Positions 32,857-45,435 of a DNA stretch of 64,000 nt are shown piece after piece. Each line of letters begins with the position of its first letter. The first letter of the stretch is position 1. Location: assembly GCA_905147135.1 (NCBI GenBank), contig LR990053.1, positions 16,876,501 through 16,940,500 of the forward strand. Direction: 5' to 3'. This stretch comes from Blastobasis lacticolella (lineage: Eukaryota > Arthropoda > Insecta > Lepidoptera > Blastobasidae). Position numbers and translations under genes: made by a program. The notes under the pieces are model-generated. The model was not told the DNA's origin. It ran no database searches and saw nothing but the letters and a program-made list of their open reading frames with translations.

Positions 32857-33318
32857 CTCCAAGCCAGCACGACAGATGAGTAATAAACAGCTTCATGAAC
32901 CCACTATCTTGGAAAGTTCGGGAGGTACCCCTCATTAAGATACCTGAGGGGACAGGGGAGCGGGGGGGAAGCAATTTGTCAAAAAGATAAGGCAGACGTG
33001 CGATGACTTATCTACAAGAGTTCCTTCCTTGAGTAATTACCGTCACTCCTTTTTTCGGCTAAAATAGGGGCTTTTAAAGGTTTTATTTTGGAAAACGTTT
33101 GTCCGGGACGTCGCTCATGAACGGACGGGAATCAAGGTCGAGATTTCATCTATAATTGGAAATATTAAAAAATATGTAGTTTTTTTGTTGGTTATATATC
33201 TCCCGGATTTAACCTATCGCAATTCTTGTTTTAAAACTAGTTTAAGTAAAAAAAAATTAAATCTAATAAATCGTTGACACTTTGTGTTGTGCATTCTTGA
33301 TGGAACTTCAGTATATAC
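32857..33318. other. no recognised feature
   Basis: AT-rich, with a G-run near 32961. Not assigned. Confidence 0.4.
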
Positions 33319-33401
33319 CTAGTCTTGCCATAAATTTTGTAATAAAGAAAAAAAAAATTTTCTATTGCAAATAACATTTATTACTTTTACAATGTGTTAG
33401 T

Positions 33402-34618
33402 TTAATACGTAAATATATCAATAGAAGCACGCACTCTTTCCATGGGAAAATTCTTCACTGCCAATCGTATGGATTGTTTTAGGGACTCCAAATTATCATG
33501 GCGTTTAGAGCAAGCCGTACTCTCTAAAACTGACCATAAATCATAATCCAGCGGATTAAGATCGGGACTAGACGAGCGACGGCAAGTCTTCAGCTCTGAT
33601 GAAGTCGGAAAAGTTCGATTCCAACCAAGACTGCGTGGACCGAGCTTTGTGACCCGGCGCCGAGCCTTGCTGGAAGGACCATTCTTGGTTATTGAACATG
33701 GTGTTGTTAGGGGCCTAACTACCTTTTCACGAATGGTATCTTGATACACTTGTGCCGATGTTTTGATACCTTTTTCACAAAAGTATGGCTCAGTCACTCC
33801 TTCATAGCTAACACCCCACCAAACCATCACTGAAGTCGGATAATGCCCACGTTGCACTCTGTCGACTAATTGGGAAGCTTTCTTAGAGCTTTGAGCATAA
33901 ATACGGTCATTTTGTTTGTTAAAATGATGCTCAATTGTAAAAAAATTGTCATCCGTAAACAAAATGTTTCTGTGACCTCCCTTTGCGTACCGCTTCAGTA
34001 GTTGTTTCGATTTTACCACCCTATTCTTTTTTAAATTATCAGTAACTAGTGGACCCGGCGCGACTTCGTACGCGTACACCATTTTTACCCTTACCTACCC
34101 TTTTTTTCTTACTTAAAAACCTTCCTCTTGAATCACTCTATCTATTAAAAAAAACCGCATCAAAATCCGTTGCGTAGTTTCAAAGATTTAAGCATACAAA
34201 GGGACATAGGGACAGAGAAAGCGACTTTGTTTTATACTATGTAGTGATGAAGAAATGACCAGTACGTCACGTAGTACGTGCAGCGTATAAGAATAGGCTG
34301 CATGTCCTAAGTCATCTTTTAAAATACGCGACATGGTTCTAGGTGCTATCTTCATCTCCCGAGATAAAATCTTTTGCTTTCGGACAGGATTTCTTCGAAT
34401 TCTTTCCCTTACTGTTTTGACCACCTTCTTCGTACGAACGGCCAGATGTTTTTCTGTCACAAACAGAGGAGGTCTCATTGTACCTATTAATAGCCCGGTA
34501 CACAAACATTTGACTAATACTAAGCGTGTGCAGAGTTTTAAAAAATGCATTTGGCTCCATACCTACTTTATGTACTGCAATAACAGCGATTCGGTTCTCT
34601 TTATCACCCCACTCCATC
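33402..34618 (-). pseudogene. mariner-type transposase, inactivated
   Basis: N-terminal helix-turn-helix part (from about 34618 downward): NRIAVIAVHKVG ... ISQMFVYRAINRYNET. After a frame change come the linker KKVVKTVRERIRRNPVRKQK and SREMKIAPRTMSRILKDDLG. The catalytic part (34082-33402) has NILFTDDNFFTIEHHFNKQN (first catalytic Asp), SVMVWWGVSYEG and SSPDLNPLDYDLWSVLES (third catalytic Asp). The region that should hold the second Asp is read in a shifted frame between about 33720 and 33570, and a nested repeat separates the N-terminal and catalytic parts. No functional product is possible. Confidence 0.85.
34045..34245 (-). mobile_element. family E repeat nested in the mariner
   Basis: GGACCCGGCGCGACTTCGTA to GCGACTTTGTTTTATACTAT matches 17828-18028 in layout. 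Transposase codons for the region around TDNLKKNR resume directly on its low-coordinate side, showing that it is inserted in the coding region. Confidence 0.75.
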
Positions 34619-34752
34619 GCAAAATATTGTACAATGTATTGGCGCCAAAATAAGAAAAGACAATGATAAATCATATAAAAATGACCGATTCCAAATTCAA
34701 ATGTAATATTTTGTTTATTTTTAACGGTAACAGTATTTATGGCCAGACTAAG

Positions 34753-34977
34753 TAGATTAAAACACTTTAATACACTTGTTAAAATTTTATATAATGAGCA
34801 GTTTTCCAATAGGTATCTATAGCATTCCTAACCTCTCCCTAGATGGCGCCCCGACAATTTTGGTAATTGATAATCGCTTGAAATAGGTTCTTAGCAAAGA
34901 GTATATAAACACTGGGTACGTTGTATTGGATAATATTGTATTTATCAATAGTTTTCAACCATCATAGGGGTTGTAAT
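34753..34977. other. no recognised feature
   Basis: AT-rich flank between the mariner and a LINE tail. Confidence 0.4.
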
Positions 34978-35340
34978 AACTTTTTTTTTTTTTTTTTTTT
35001 ATGTCATACGGTAGGCAAACAGGCAAGCGGGCCACCTGATGGAAAGTGGTCACCACTGCCTATAGATATTAGCAATACCAAGAGTATCGCTAATGCGTTG
35101 CCCACCTCTATAACACGTTGCTCTGGCAACAAAAAGCAAATGCCACTCCACTGCCAAAGCCACGGTACCCAAATCCCCACCCCATGGAGCACTGGAAACC
35201 TTACTCACCGGCAGAAACACAATACTATTTAAAAGAGTATTATTTAGCTGCGATATTCTGTAAGGTGGAGGTATTTCCCCAGTCGGGCGGCTCCAATTCG
35301 AACGAGATACCCCGCTATGCCCTACCTCTCTTAAAAAAAT
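34978..35340 (-). mobile_element. LINE 3' end (tail family A)
   Basis: About 22 T's (reverse poly-A) precede ATGTCATACGGTAGGCAAAC. The copy ends CCCGCTATGCCCTACCTCTC. Very similar to 3021-3395 and 47905-48250, with a longer tail. Confidence 0.8.
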
Positions 35341-37292
35341 TATTACAAACAAAACAAACATCAATTTGACTGAGTTAATTGGTTTCATGGACACTAGGTT
35401 CAAGAATGGACGCAATACAAATATAAAAGGTTTGTTTTAAAATACATTTCGTTGAACCTTTTGGTAAAAAATTACCAAAATTGTAGGAGTGCCATCTATT
35501 TATGCTTTTTGAAACCAATTGACAATACCTACTGGAAAACTCCTCATTGCGACCGGTTTCGGACATCATCTTATGGCAATTTTTGGAACTAGTGTGTAGT
35601 GTTTTAATTTATAAATCTAATAATTACGAGTCAGCAATATAATTTAAAACAAGACGCTTATCTAAATTCATTATCATCATGCGCAATAAATGAACAAAAC
35701 GTAGGTACCATATATGTGAATTGCCATTTCTAAATACATCATATGGCATATTACACTGCCATAAATTGCGATCAAGTGCTCATATCTCGCCTTTATTATT
35801 ACAATGCGAAGAGCCGTATGTCATATTCACCTTTTATTTTATTGCTGGCAAAATTTTTACATTACGAATGTCTGCAATGAATTACTCAGCCGGAATATCT
35901 GTACAGCGGTATTGCATTACATATTCATAAGTTCACATTTTAATATGAAAAGACGGTATGGAGTGCTGAATTGGTGGGTGTCGGCGTGGCATTAACTCAA
36001 CCTTTCTTATTCTTGAAAATTTTATCCATATCACAGCACTTCAACAGCCAATAAAAGATCTTCCAGGAGGTCTAAAAAGGCCATATTAACGTTTCATATT
36101 ATGAATCATATTATTTATCACAAACTTATCTGCAGCGTCGCTGTAGTTGTCAATTTTTTGTTTTTGTACCACCAAGGTGGCAAACAAGCTGACATAACAA
36201 CGATGACATAACAATTCAAAATGGCGTCCCTTAGTTCCAATTTTGGCCACCGGGTCAGAGAAGTTTGATATGAAACGCTAATGTGGCCTTTAAGATCTCG
36301 CAAACACCGTTGTTTTGAAACACGCTTAAACGCATTTGCAGCGTGTTCGTGTGTTCTGGACGCACGCACCCTAAAGTAAATGAGACACGTACGAATGGTT
36401 ATTAAGTACGCGAACTTACTCTGCTCGACGTGGGTGATAAACGTACGAACTTAAAATATGCGATTTTTAAATTCACAAACTTATCTGGCTCGTTTTTTTT
36501 ATTAATTTCGTAAATATTCGAGTGAATAGCTTCGAAAATCAGTCACTTTCGTAACAGAACACCATAAATTTAATTAAACTTAAACTAATTTTATGCACAA
36601 AATACAACTGCACGAGATACATCACAAAAAAATATTCAATTTATGAGCGGGTCTTTCTTTCTACTTCCCATACACATTGGTCACTTTTAACTGTCGTCGC
36701 AAATACGCAATTTAATATTATTAGTACACTTTTGTGGATAGACTAACTCAGGTACGGGCGATTGAAGCCAATCTCGTACCCAGGCGTCTACTCGACCAAA
36801 ACATCGTGTTCGATCAGCTCACTTCCTTGTATCTGTGCAGTGGCTTTAGCAATGTCGCCTGTTTTCGTTCTCTGTTCCGGATCATATCTGTCAGAGCTAC
36901 ACCTTGCTTCTTTCTCTAGTCTGTTCTTCTTAATAAAGGGTTTTTTGTTGAATTCGCGTTGATCCAGTCAATTTCAAATGAAGTATAGTCAATTTTGTAG
37001 AACTAGAAGCCTTGTCTAAATTAATCTTGAAATCGGGTTGTATTCAGTATGGCCTAGGATGGCAACTCAAGTTAAAATTATTTAGAATTATAGTTTTCTC
37101 CTGCCTGTCAAGGGCTCTACTTCACTGACAACACTAGTTGTAGTGACAACTGGTAACCTCGACTCCACGGAGCATCCTCAGGAAACTTCGACTTGGCAAA
37201 TATACTTATTATTAACGAAACGCCGAAAGCTGCGTAGGAATTAATTTATTTGCATACAGTAATAACGATAAATTTAAAAAAAAGTCATCTTG
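35341..37292. other. no recognised gene
   Basis: About 1.95 kb. Contains a small reverse LINE-tail scrap at 36163-36200 (T-tract then ACCACCAAGGTGGCAAACAA). Frames of 60-83 codons (35721-35995, 36118-36369, 36734-36962) overlap and lack domains. Confidence 0.4.
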
Positions 37293-37482
37293 TCGTTAAT
37301 GTCCCGGTTGTGATCTCCCTCGTGAGAGCTTGTGGTCCGCCTTGGCCATGATCCACGATTTGACATATCAGGTAAATCAGAAAAGAGTCATTAGTTCATG
37401 GCCGCAGTGGGATTCGAACCCGATACCTCTCACTTACGAATCGGATACCTTAACCACTTGGCCACCGGCGCTCCAAATGAAA
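37293..37482 (-). mobile_element. SINE family II, reverse orientation
   Basis: TGTCCCGGTTGTGATCTCCC and CGATTTGACATATCAGGTAA (tail) lead to the tRNA-like head at 37400-37475, with reversed B box GTGGGATTCGAACCCGATAC and reversed A box CCTTAACCACTTGGCCACCG. The head is the best preserved of this family in the window. Confidence 0.8.
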
Positions 37483-38167
37483 CCAACGATAACCCGCGAA
37501 ATAACACCTAATACAATCACGAACTTCGTGAATTAATAGATATTGTTAATTAATAGATGAAACAAATGTCAGCTCTGTTGTTTTAATTAGTGGCACCGTA
37601 ATCAACTCTCAAACAGCAAACCGAAACTGGCAACATAAAATAATTAAACTTTAAAACAAACGCGACTATCCATAAATTACCTCGTCGTCCGTGTATCATA
37701 TCAACAAATAATTTTAACGTATGTAATCTGCCACAGTGCGGGATGTTAACGAATTTATTATTTTTCAAATTGTTCGCCTGTTTGTCATTTAATGGTATGG
37801 TGGCTTTTAAATTAAGCAGATTAAAATAGACAATTTAATCTGCTTAGCTCGAGTTAGCTTTCAAATAGGTACGGCCTCTAAGGTAAGAACTAGTTATTGT
37901 GGTTGACACTTCTTAATAATAACCTATATGAACATAGCTATATTTGATGACATAGGCGCAATCTGTGAGTGGATATCCTTGTTTTTTTAACAACCCTGAT
38001 TAGCTCTAACCTTTTTTTTATTTTAGTACCTGTACCATTATTTAGTCTTTGTACCAGTATTGTATTTTTTAGTCTCTGTACTTCAGTTGACCTAACAGAT
38101 GATACACCTATTACCAATTATTAGATATTACTTGTTTATTTTATTTTATTATTTCATACAACTGAAC
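37483..38167. other. no gene; one short hairpin
   Basis: TAAGCAGATTAAA (37813-37825) and TTTAATCTGCTTA (37834-37846) form a perfect 13-bp stem with an 8-base loop. Otherwise AT-rich and unassigned. Confidence 0.45.
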
Positions 38168-38432
38168 TTATGCCGCTCTTATACAGCATAAGACACTATC
38201 TAACTGTACGACTTAATTTTCTTCTTTTTCTTTTCTTTAATTTTCATAAGCTTTATCTTAGTAAGTTTTAATCTTAGTAAATTTCTTCTTAATTACGTGA
38301 GCCTACGCCACACTCACACGGCGTAATGTTTCACTTGCCTCTAATGGCGGAACTTTACGCCACTTTTACTCGGCGTAGTGCCTCACTCCTACTTATTACC
38401 TGAGCTTACGCCATTCTTTTATAAGGCTTAAC
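38168..38432. repeat. array of short TACGCC hairpins
   Basis: Stems TACGCC/GGCGTA occur at 38304-38325 and 38356-38377, with degraded versions at 38407-38430 and 38168-38191 (TTATGC/GCATAA). The last three are spaced 52 and 51 bases apart, with similar linkers. See findings. Confidence 0.6.
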
Positions 38433-41393
38433 ATTATAATTGGTATAATACCAGCCACAGCTTTAATGTATTGTGTTGGTCTAATCAATTGAATCTAATT
38501 TTATTATTTGATGTGTAATTTTAAGTTCCAATTGTGTAATTTATGTAATTTTTTTTTATTATTTACATGCTGTGCTGTACTGTCCAGTCAGTATTTAAAC
38601 TCTTTTATTATTATTGTTATTAGTTTCAACCAACGGCCTTGTACCAACTTCTCTTCGCGGCCACCTGAAAAAATGAGACTTTCTGAGATCTGAGCCGGGA
38701 CACAGAAAAAACTGAACCACGCGAACGAAGTCGCGGACAATAACTAACAAGTTTAATATAAATCTGTACGGTATAAACTTTATATTAATGCGCTCGTAAA
38801 TGCAGCCAAAATTTGATATGATGTCAAGCCAACAGGCCCGTAGTGTGTTCTGAATACGCTAGCGAGTTTCATTCCGCTTTTTGACAAACAGACACTCGTG
38901 AATCGTGTTTCGACTTAGTTGGATCTGATTTCGGTGGTGTGAATAAACAGCTGCTGTTTGCAGGTTTATTTGGATGTTTTATGCGATTAGCAGGAATGTT
39001 CTCTGTAGATAGACAGATAGGTACGCTAGCGCAATTACGGGCATGAGGCATTTCATCTTATTCATCATAGTGACAAGGCACTGATGATGTTGCAGGTGTC
39101 CTGGGACAGCGGTGTCACGTACCGTTCAGGTGACCTGATGATTTCTTGGCCTCCCTCTCAGACTCGACCGAATTGGAGATTGAAATTATTAAACCTCAAT
39201 TCCACAGATTTGAGAGTACTGGCTAAATAGACGCTGCAGCCTACATTTACCGAGGTAGAACACCGAAAAGTCCGTTTACCGTACCTAAAAAATCTAGAAA
39301 AGCAAACATGTAACACCAATTAAGACAAGCAACCCATTCTGATTCAATACAAAGTGATATATTACTAGGTCCCGCATCCGAGTGGCCTACATAGCTGGCA
39401 ACTGCCGAATCTACATGTTCCGAATTCGAAACTTCGCTGATTGCTCGCCACGACGCCCCGCGCCGGAACAAAAGCGGCTGATTGTAATTTTGGACATAAG
39501 TTTAGTGGTGGGCCGGGTTTGGTTCCGGCTAATGAACCGGTTTGAGCCGGTTAGTGGCCAACGGAGGAGAATATAGCACTAACACCTTCGAGTTACAGGT
39601 GTCGTGCAAGGTGACTTATGGCGCGTACATACGTACGCATTAGTCTGCCTATTCACAGCGTAACATATGATTAGACAGGAAACACGCAGCCTACCCTATT
39701 GGTGCGGAAGCGACACGATGACTAGGCGCAGTGATTAGGTGGGCGCTGCTCGTTTTCTGACAGATCACATAATAAGCTTTCTGTCATTATTCATTAGTAT
39801 AGACTGTGCAGAAATTGTAAGTCTGTATGGATTCTTGGGTAACGAGGCTGACCATCTCGAACCTCCATTGACCGGAAAATAAGCCTGCTGTGGCAAGACC
39901 TTCCCAATTCAAACCAATGTGGAGAACGTACAAGTTACGGGCTGTTGATGATGAAGATGAAATTGGTCGTTTAGAAGAGATTGCTTGGAACGTAGCGAAA
40001 CGTTTTTACTCACGTTTCGCTTATTGTCGGTTATCACCTGCTGGCTTAAATATATGACAAATATTGGTCCATCTCGGTTTCCGTTACATCACTCGCTGGT
40101 CTTACGTAATTTACTGTACTCACCTTAGGGTAAGAATGTAATATGGAACCAAGTAAAGTGCTGTCTATGTTCTTCGCTGCCCGCTTATACGGGCCGGTCA
40201 CTAGGTGGGTCAGTGTGTCCTTGGTATCTTTCTTTGCTTGAAATTGGCTTGACACGCTCCCGCGTGTCGAGATGTGTTTACAGAAACCGGTTTCAAAAGC
40301 CAAACCGGTCTCAAAACCCGCGGCCTCAACCCTAATGATAATGCGGCACCGGAAACGGAAACGCGTCAGATATTTCACTGGGAACTGTTTAATACGGCCG
40401 CAATCGAAAACACCGCGCCGCTGTTACAACACATTATCTCATTGTTACATTTACTGGCGACGACGTTACATTTATTACTGGCTGTTTTACATTTATTATG
40501 AGAAATATTGCCGCGGTGACATCCATTTAAACCGCCACCAGCTTATCTGATCAGTAGACGAAATTGGAACTACGGCATTATTGTACTTAAATGACAGTTT
40601 GATACGCTCATTTCTTCACCTCTAGCGACGCCGAAACCTGAAGAGACAAATTGGTCGTACAGTACTGGGGTGGACCGTTACCTTCAAAGCGGTCCAAATT
40701 TACTGCGCCCACTCAATCTTTAACTGCGGCCGGGTTGTGTTATCTTTTATCTGCTGTCCTAATTACGGTTTATGTTTCTTGTTAACAGTGATTATTAGGT
40801 GTTTTTGGGTTTTCGTTGGATAGGTTCCCATTTAGGTATTTGTTTTTTTGTGCCACCTTAGACGTCGCCACATGCATTACAAGCATTGGCAAAGCGAGGT
40901 TGACCATGGTCTTACGAGACTGGTTGAACAAGCTGAGCCCTGTGACGATTTTTTAGTAAGGTGACCACGGCACGGCACTCGAGAGGATGCTGTCCTAAGT
41001 AGCCGTACTATTATTACAGCCAAAATCAAACACAAATACAAGACTTGAACGAGTTGAGTTGAGTTGATCGCAGAATTGAAAATACTGGTTACTAGCTTAT
41101 GCATGTCAAGTTTTGTCTATGAAGGCTTACTCAGACGGTTCACCAAATGGAAAGTGGTCGCCGATGACGTCCCGAACATCTGTAATCCTAGAGAAGCGAA
41201 TGGTGTTAGACGATATTGTATGTACTTCGTTCGCATAGTACGCGCATTGAACTCTGGGTCGCTTGAAAATCAGCGCTGTGATTGGCTGCTGCCCTTCATA
41301 GCTGTACGCTGAGGCTGGTCTAGTTTGCTACGACGTCACATCGCCCTATCTTCCACTTTGATAAATTTAATTTTAAATTATTTTGAATGTTTA

Positions 41394-41863
41394 TTCTATG
41401 TCTATGTCTATGTCTACGTGGCTTTTGAAGAATCCCAAATGCTTCAAATCACTTTTTATTCATTTGCCTTTACAAAAATCCACGGGAATGAAGACGCAGC
41501 ACAAGCCGAGTCTCATCGCAAAGGTGCCGATTTAAAAGGAGATTTGTCTTCCAAATTGACACTGGCACATTTTTGTAATTAGTGCGAAAAGAGATCGCGC
41601 TCAAAAGAGACTTCAATGGCACTTAATCGGGCGCTCGCTGACAAGAACAAAAGCTGTAAAAATGCAAAAATATGCCGACAAATTCCGGATTGAGGGGATT
41701 AAAACCGGATCGGGAGTTTGAGCGTTAATGATAATTACTATCAAATGGCCATTAGAATATACTTCGCTTCTTATTTCTTTAATAAAACGCGGAAAAAAGA
41801 AAATTTTGTTTTCGTTCCCGTGAAGAGATTATAATGGGTTCTAATCGAAGTTTTGAGTGGTGT
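41394..41863. other. 470-bp block identical in both copies; candidate conserved element
   Basis: Matches 45436-45905 with no substitution or gap, although the flanks differ by several percent. It contains GAGCGTTAATGATAATTACT, AAATGGCCATTAGAATATAC and several TAAT cores, and has no convincing reading frame. It begins with a TATGTC microsatellite (three units). It may be a regulatory element under constraint or a gene-conversion tract. Confidence 0.6.
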
Positions 41864-41984
41864 ATTTAATTATTTTCTATTAAGAGCATCGTGCAACGTG
41901 AACCAAATTTAAGTAACGTTGTTTTATTTTAAACCTCTAAAGGGTTTACCAAATAATCAAAGGAGTAGCTCCACATCCAGGTTT

Positions 41985-42240
41985 CAACCTTCAACAGTCC
42001 ACTGCAGGACTTAGGGCCTCAGGAAAGGGGAGGTTATTGCCATAATCTCCACGCTTGGAAGGTGGGTTGGAGATCTCAGTGTTATGAATATAACAATGTT
42101 AAACGCTGCTGCCCATTTTCCAACCTACGGAGACAATAGATCGTTTGCCTCGAAAAAAATTGTCGCCTTATACGACACCCATGTGTAAGACGTTGGTACC
42201 ATTTTACTCTGCCGAATACCAATGGCCAACAGGTGTCCGG
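41985..42240 (-). mobile_element. short repeat family III, inside duplication copy 1
   Basis: CAACAGTCCACTGCAGGACT, GGGGAGGTTATTGCCATAAT and GTCGCCTTATACGACACCCA are the reversed family III sequence. Its equivalent in copy 2 is 47176-47410, so it was present before the duplication. Confidence 0.8.
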
Positions 42241-45200
42241 GCAACGCATGGGTATCGCCCCTGGTGTTGCTGATGTCCATAGGCGACAGTGACCACTTTC
42301 CATCAGGTGGCCCGCTTGCCTGTATGTCACAAAACACCATCGAGAGTCAGTGGATTCGGTTGGTATTGCATTCCACTCTGCGGACACCACACAGCCACTG
42401 TGCGGCTTTACACCACACTCGTAAAACACATAATTCCAAGCCACAATTGACGTTAGCCCAATTTAATTTCACAATTAATAAAATACAAATTCAAGCAATT
42501 ATGTACAAAATGTTAAACGACAACTCTGAACAAAACTGCTAACTGCATCGACTTGGGTTAAGTTTTCATGTTGATTGCATGTTTTGCTCGTAACTAACTT
42601 ATTTAGTCTTACTTTACGTGTAACTAACTGTAGTTATGGTTGTAGCTATTGTTATGTAATGCTGTAGGATTTCCAAATAAATAAATAAAATGCAAATTTT
42701 CTGAATTAATGCGGCCTCCTAGCCACCTGAAAAAATGAGACTTTCTGAGATCTGAGCCGGGACACGGAAAAAACTGAACCACGCGAACAAAGTCGCGGAC
42801 AATAACTAACAAGTTTAATATAAATCTGTACGCTATAAACTTTATATTAATGCGCTCGTAAATGCAGCCAAAATTTGATATGATGTCAAGCCAACAGGCC
42901 CGTAGTGTGTTCTGAATACGCTAGCGAGTTTCATTCCGCTTTTTGACAAACAGACACTCGTGAATCGTGTTTCGACTTAGTTGGATCTGATTTCGGTGGT
43001 GTGAATAAACAGCTGCTGTTTGCAGGTTTATTTGGATGTTTTATGCGTTTAGCTGAAATGTTCTCTGTAGATAGACAGATAGGTACGCCAGCGCAATTAC
43101 GGGCATGAGGCATTTCATCTTATTCATCATAGTGACAAGGCACGGTGTCCTGGGACAGCGGTGTCACGTACCCTTCAGATGACCTGATGATTTCTTGGCT
43201 TCTCTCTCAGACTCGACAGAATTGGAAATGGAAATAATTACACCTCAATTTCACAGATTTGAGAGTACTGGCTAAATAGACGCTGCAGCCGTAGACATTT
43301 ACCGGTGTGGAACACCGAAAAATCCGTTTACCGTACCTAAAAAATCTAGAAAAGCAAACATGTAACACCAATTAAGACAAGCAACCCATTCTGATTCAAT
43401 ACAAAGTGATATATTACTAGGTCCCGCATCCGAGTGGCCTACATAGCTGGCAACTGCCGAATCTACATGTTCCGAATTCGAAACTTCGCTGATTGCTCGC
43501 CACGACGCCCCGCGCCGGAACAAAAGCGGCTGATTGTAATTTTGGACATAAGTTTAGTGGTGGGCCGGGTTTGGTTCCGGCTAATGAGCCGGTTTGAGCC
43601 GGTTAGTGGACAACAGAGGAAAATATAGCACTAACACCTTAGAGTTACGGGTGTCGTGCAAGGTGACTTATGACGCGTTCATACCTCGTCACCGCGTAAC
43701 ATATGATTAGACAGGAAACACGCAGCCTACCCTATTGGTGCGGAAGCGACACGATGACTAGGCGCAGTGATTAGGTAGGCGCTGCTCGTTTTCTGACAGA
43801 TCACATAATAAGCTTTCTGTCATTACTCATTAGTTTAGACTGTGCAGAAATTGTAAGTCGTATGGATTCTTGGGTAACGAGGCTGACCATCTCGAACCTC
43901 TATTGACCAGAAAATAAGCCTGCTGTGGCAAGACCTTCCCAATTCAAACCAATGTGGAGAACGTTCAAGTCCAACTGTTACGGGCTGTTGATGATGAAGA
44001 TGAAATTGGTCGTTAGAAGAGATTGCTTGAAACATAGCAAATGTTTTTACTCACGATTCGCTTATTGTCGGTTATCACCTGCCGGCGTAAATGTATGACA
44101 AATATTGGTCAATTTCGGTTTCCGTTACATCACTGGCTGGTCTTACGTAATTTACTGCACTCACCTTAGAGTAAGAATGTAATATGGAACCGAGTAAAGT
44201 GCTGTCTATGTTCTTCGCTGCCCGCTTATATGGGCCGGTCACTAGGTGGGTCGGTGTGTCCTTGGCATCTTTCTTTGCTTGAAATTGGCTTGACACGCTC
44301 CCGCGTATCGAGATGTGTTTACAGAAACCGGTTTCAAAAGTCAAACCGGTCTCAAAACCCGCGGCCTCAACCCTAATGATAATGCGGCACCGGAAACGGA
44401 AACGCGTCAGATATTTCACTGGGAACTGTTTAATACGGCCGCAATCGAAAACACCGCGCCGCTGTTACAACACATTATCTCATTGTTACATTTACTGGCG
44501 ACGACGTTACATTTATTACTGGCTGTTTTACATTTATTATGAGAAATATTGCCGCGGTGACATCCATTTACAGCGCCACCAGCTTATCTGGTCAGTAGAC
44601 GAAATTGGAACTACGGCATTATGGTACTTAAATGACAGTTTGATACGCTCATTTCTTCACCTCTAGCGACGCCGAAACCTGAAGAGACAAATTGGTCGTA
44701 CAGTACTGGGGTGGACCGTTACCTTCAAAGCGGTCCAAATTTACTGCGCCCACTCAATCTTTAACTGCGGCCGGGTTGTGTTATCTTTTATCTGCTGTCC
44801 TAATTACGGTTAATGTTTCTTGTTAACAGTGATTATTAGGTGTTTTTGGGTTTTCGATGGATAGGTTCCCATTTAGGTATTTGTTTTTTTGTGCCACCTA
44901 GACGTCACCACATTGCATTGCATGCATTGGCAAGCGAGGTTGACCATGGTCTTACGAGACTGGTTGAACAAGCTGAGCCTCGTGACGATTCTTTTAGTAA
45001 GGTGACCACGGCACGGCACTCGAGAGGAAGCTGTCCTAAGTAGCCGTACTATTATTACAGCCAATATCAAACACAAATACAAGAGTTGAATGAGTTGAGT
45101 TGAGTTGATCGCAGAATTGAAAATACTGGTTACTAGCTTATGCATTTCAAGTTTTGTCTATGAAGGCTTACTCAGACGGTTCACCAAATGGAAAGTGGTC

Positions 45201-45435
45201 GCCGATGACGTCCCGAACATCTGTAATCTTAGAGAAGCGAATGGTGGTAGACGATATTGTATGTACTTCGTTCGCATAGTACGCGCATTGAACTCTGGGT
45301 CGCTTGAAAATCAGCGCTGTGATTGGCTGCTGCCCTTCATAGCTGTACGCTGAGGCTGGTCTAGTTTGCTACGACGTCAGATCGCCCTATCTTCCACTTT
45401 GATAAATTTAATTTTTAATTAGTTTGAATGTTTAG

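Larger units (their letters stand above)
33319..34752 (-). mobile_element. mariner-like (maT/DD37D-like) transposon, broken
   Basis: Left end CTAGTCTTGCCATAAATTTT (33319) and right end, read in reverse, CTTAGTCTGGCCATAAATAC (34752 downward) are matching terminal repeats with TA outside. Between them lies a decayed transposase frame on the minus strand, interrupted by a family E repeat at about 34045-34245. Subfamily assignment is by recognised transposase motifs, not by alignment. Confidence 0.85.
38657..42710. repeat. segmental tandem duplication, copy 1
   Basis: From GCGGCCACCTGAAAAAATGA onwards the sequence is repeated at an offset of about 4062 bases starting at 42711. Over 40530-41390 I counted about 30 differences (roughly 3.5%). 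The unit ends CTGAATTAATG at 42709. At the end of copy 2 the same CTGAATTAATG is at about 48258-48268, followed by different sequence, so the two copies are in direct tandem. Contents: open frames of 60-114 codons without recognised domains, a family III element (41985-42240) and a LINE-tail piece (42224-42332). Confidence 0.95.

Noticed and set aside
36118..36369. 83-codon minus-strand frame
   Set aside because: Begins in a LINE-tail scrap and shows no domain or conservation signal.
37400..37475. Possible tRNA gene on the minus strand
   Set aside because: A and B boxes are good, but the sequence continues into the SINE II body and the acceptor stem does not pair cleanly. It is a SINE head.
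38869..43113. 60-codon minus-strand frame present in both copies (38869-39051 and 42931-43113)
   Set aside because: Several differences between copies and no recognisable motif; not enough to call a gene.
40046..44542. Frames of 75-114 codons kept open in both duplication copies (40046-40378/44075-44419 on the minus strand, 40274-40501/44315-44542 on the plus strand)
   Set aside because: The two strands overlap in the same DNA, and one frame is low-complexity Leu/His. At about 3.5% divergence conservation of openness is weak evidence. No domain recognised.
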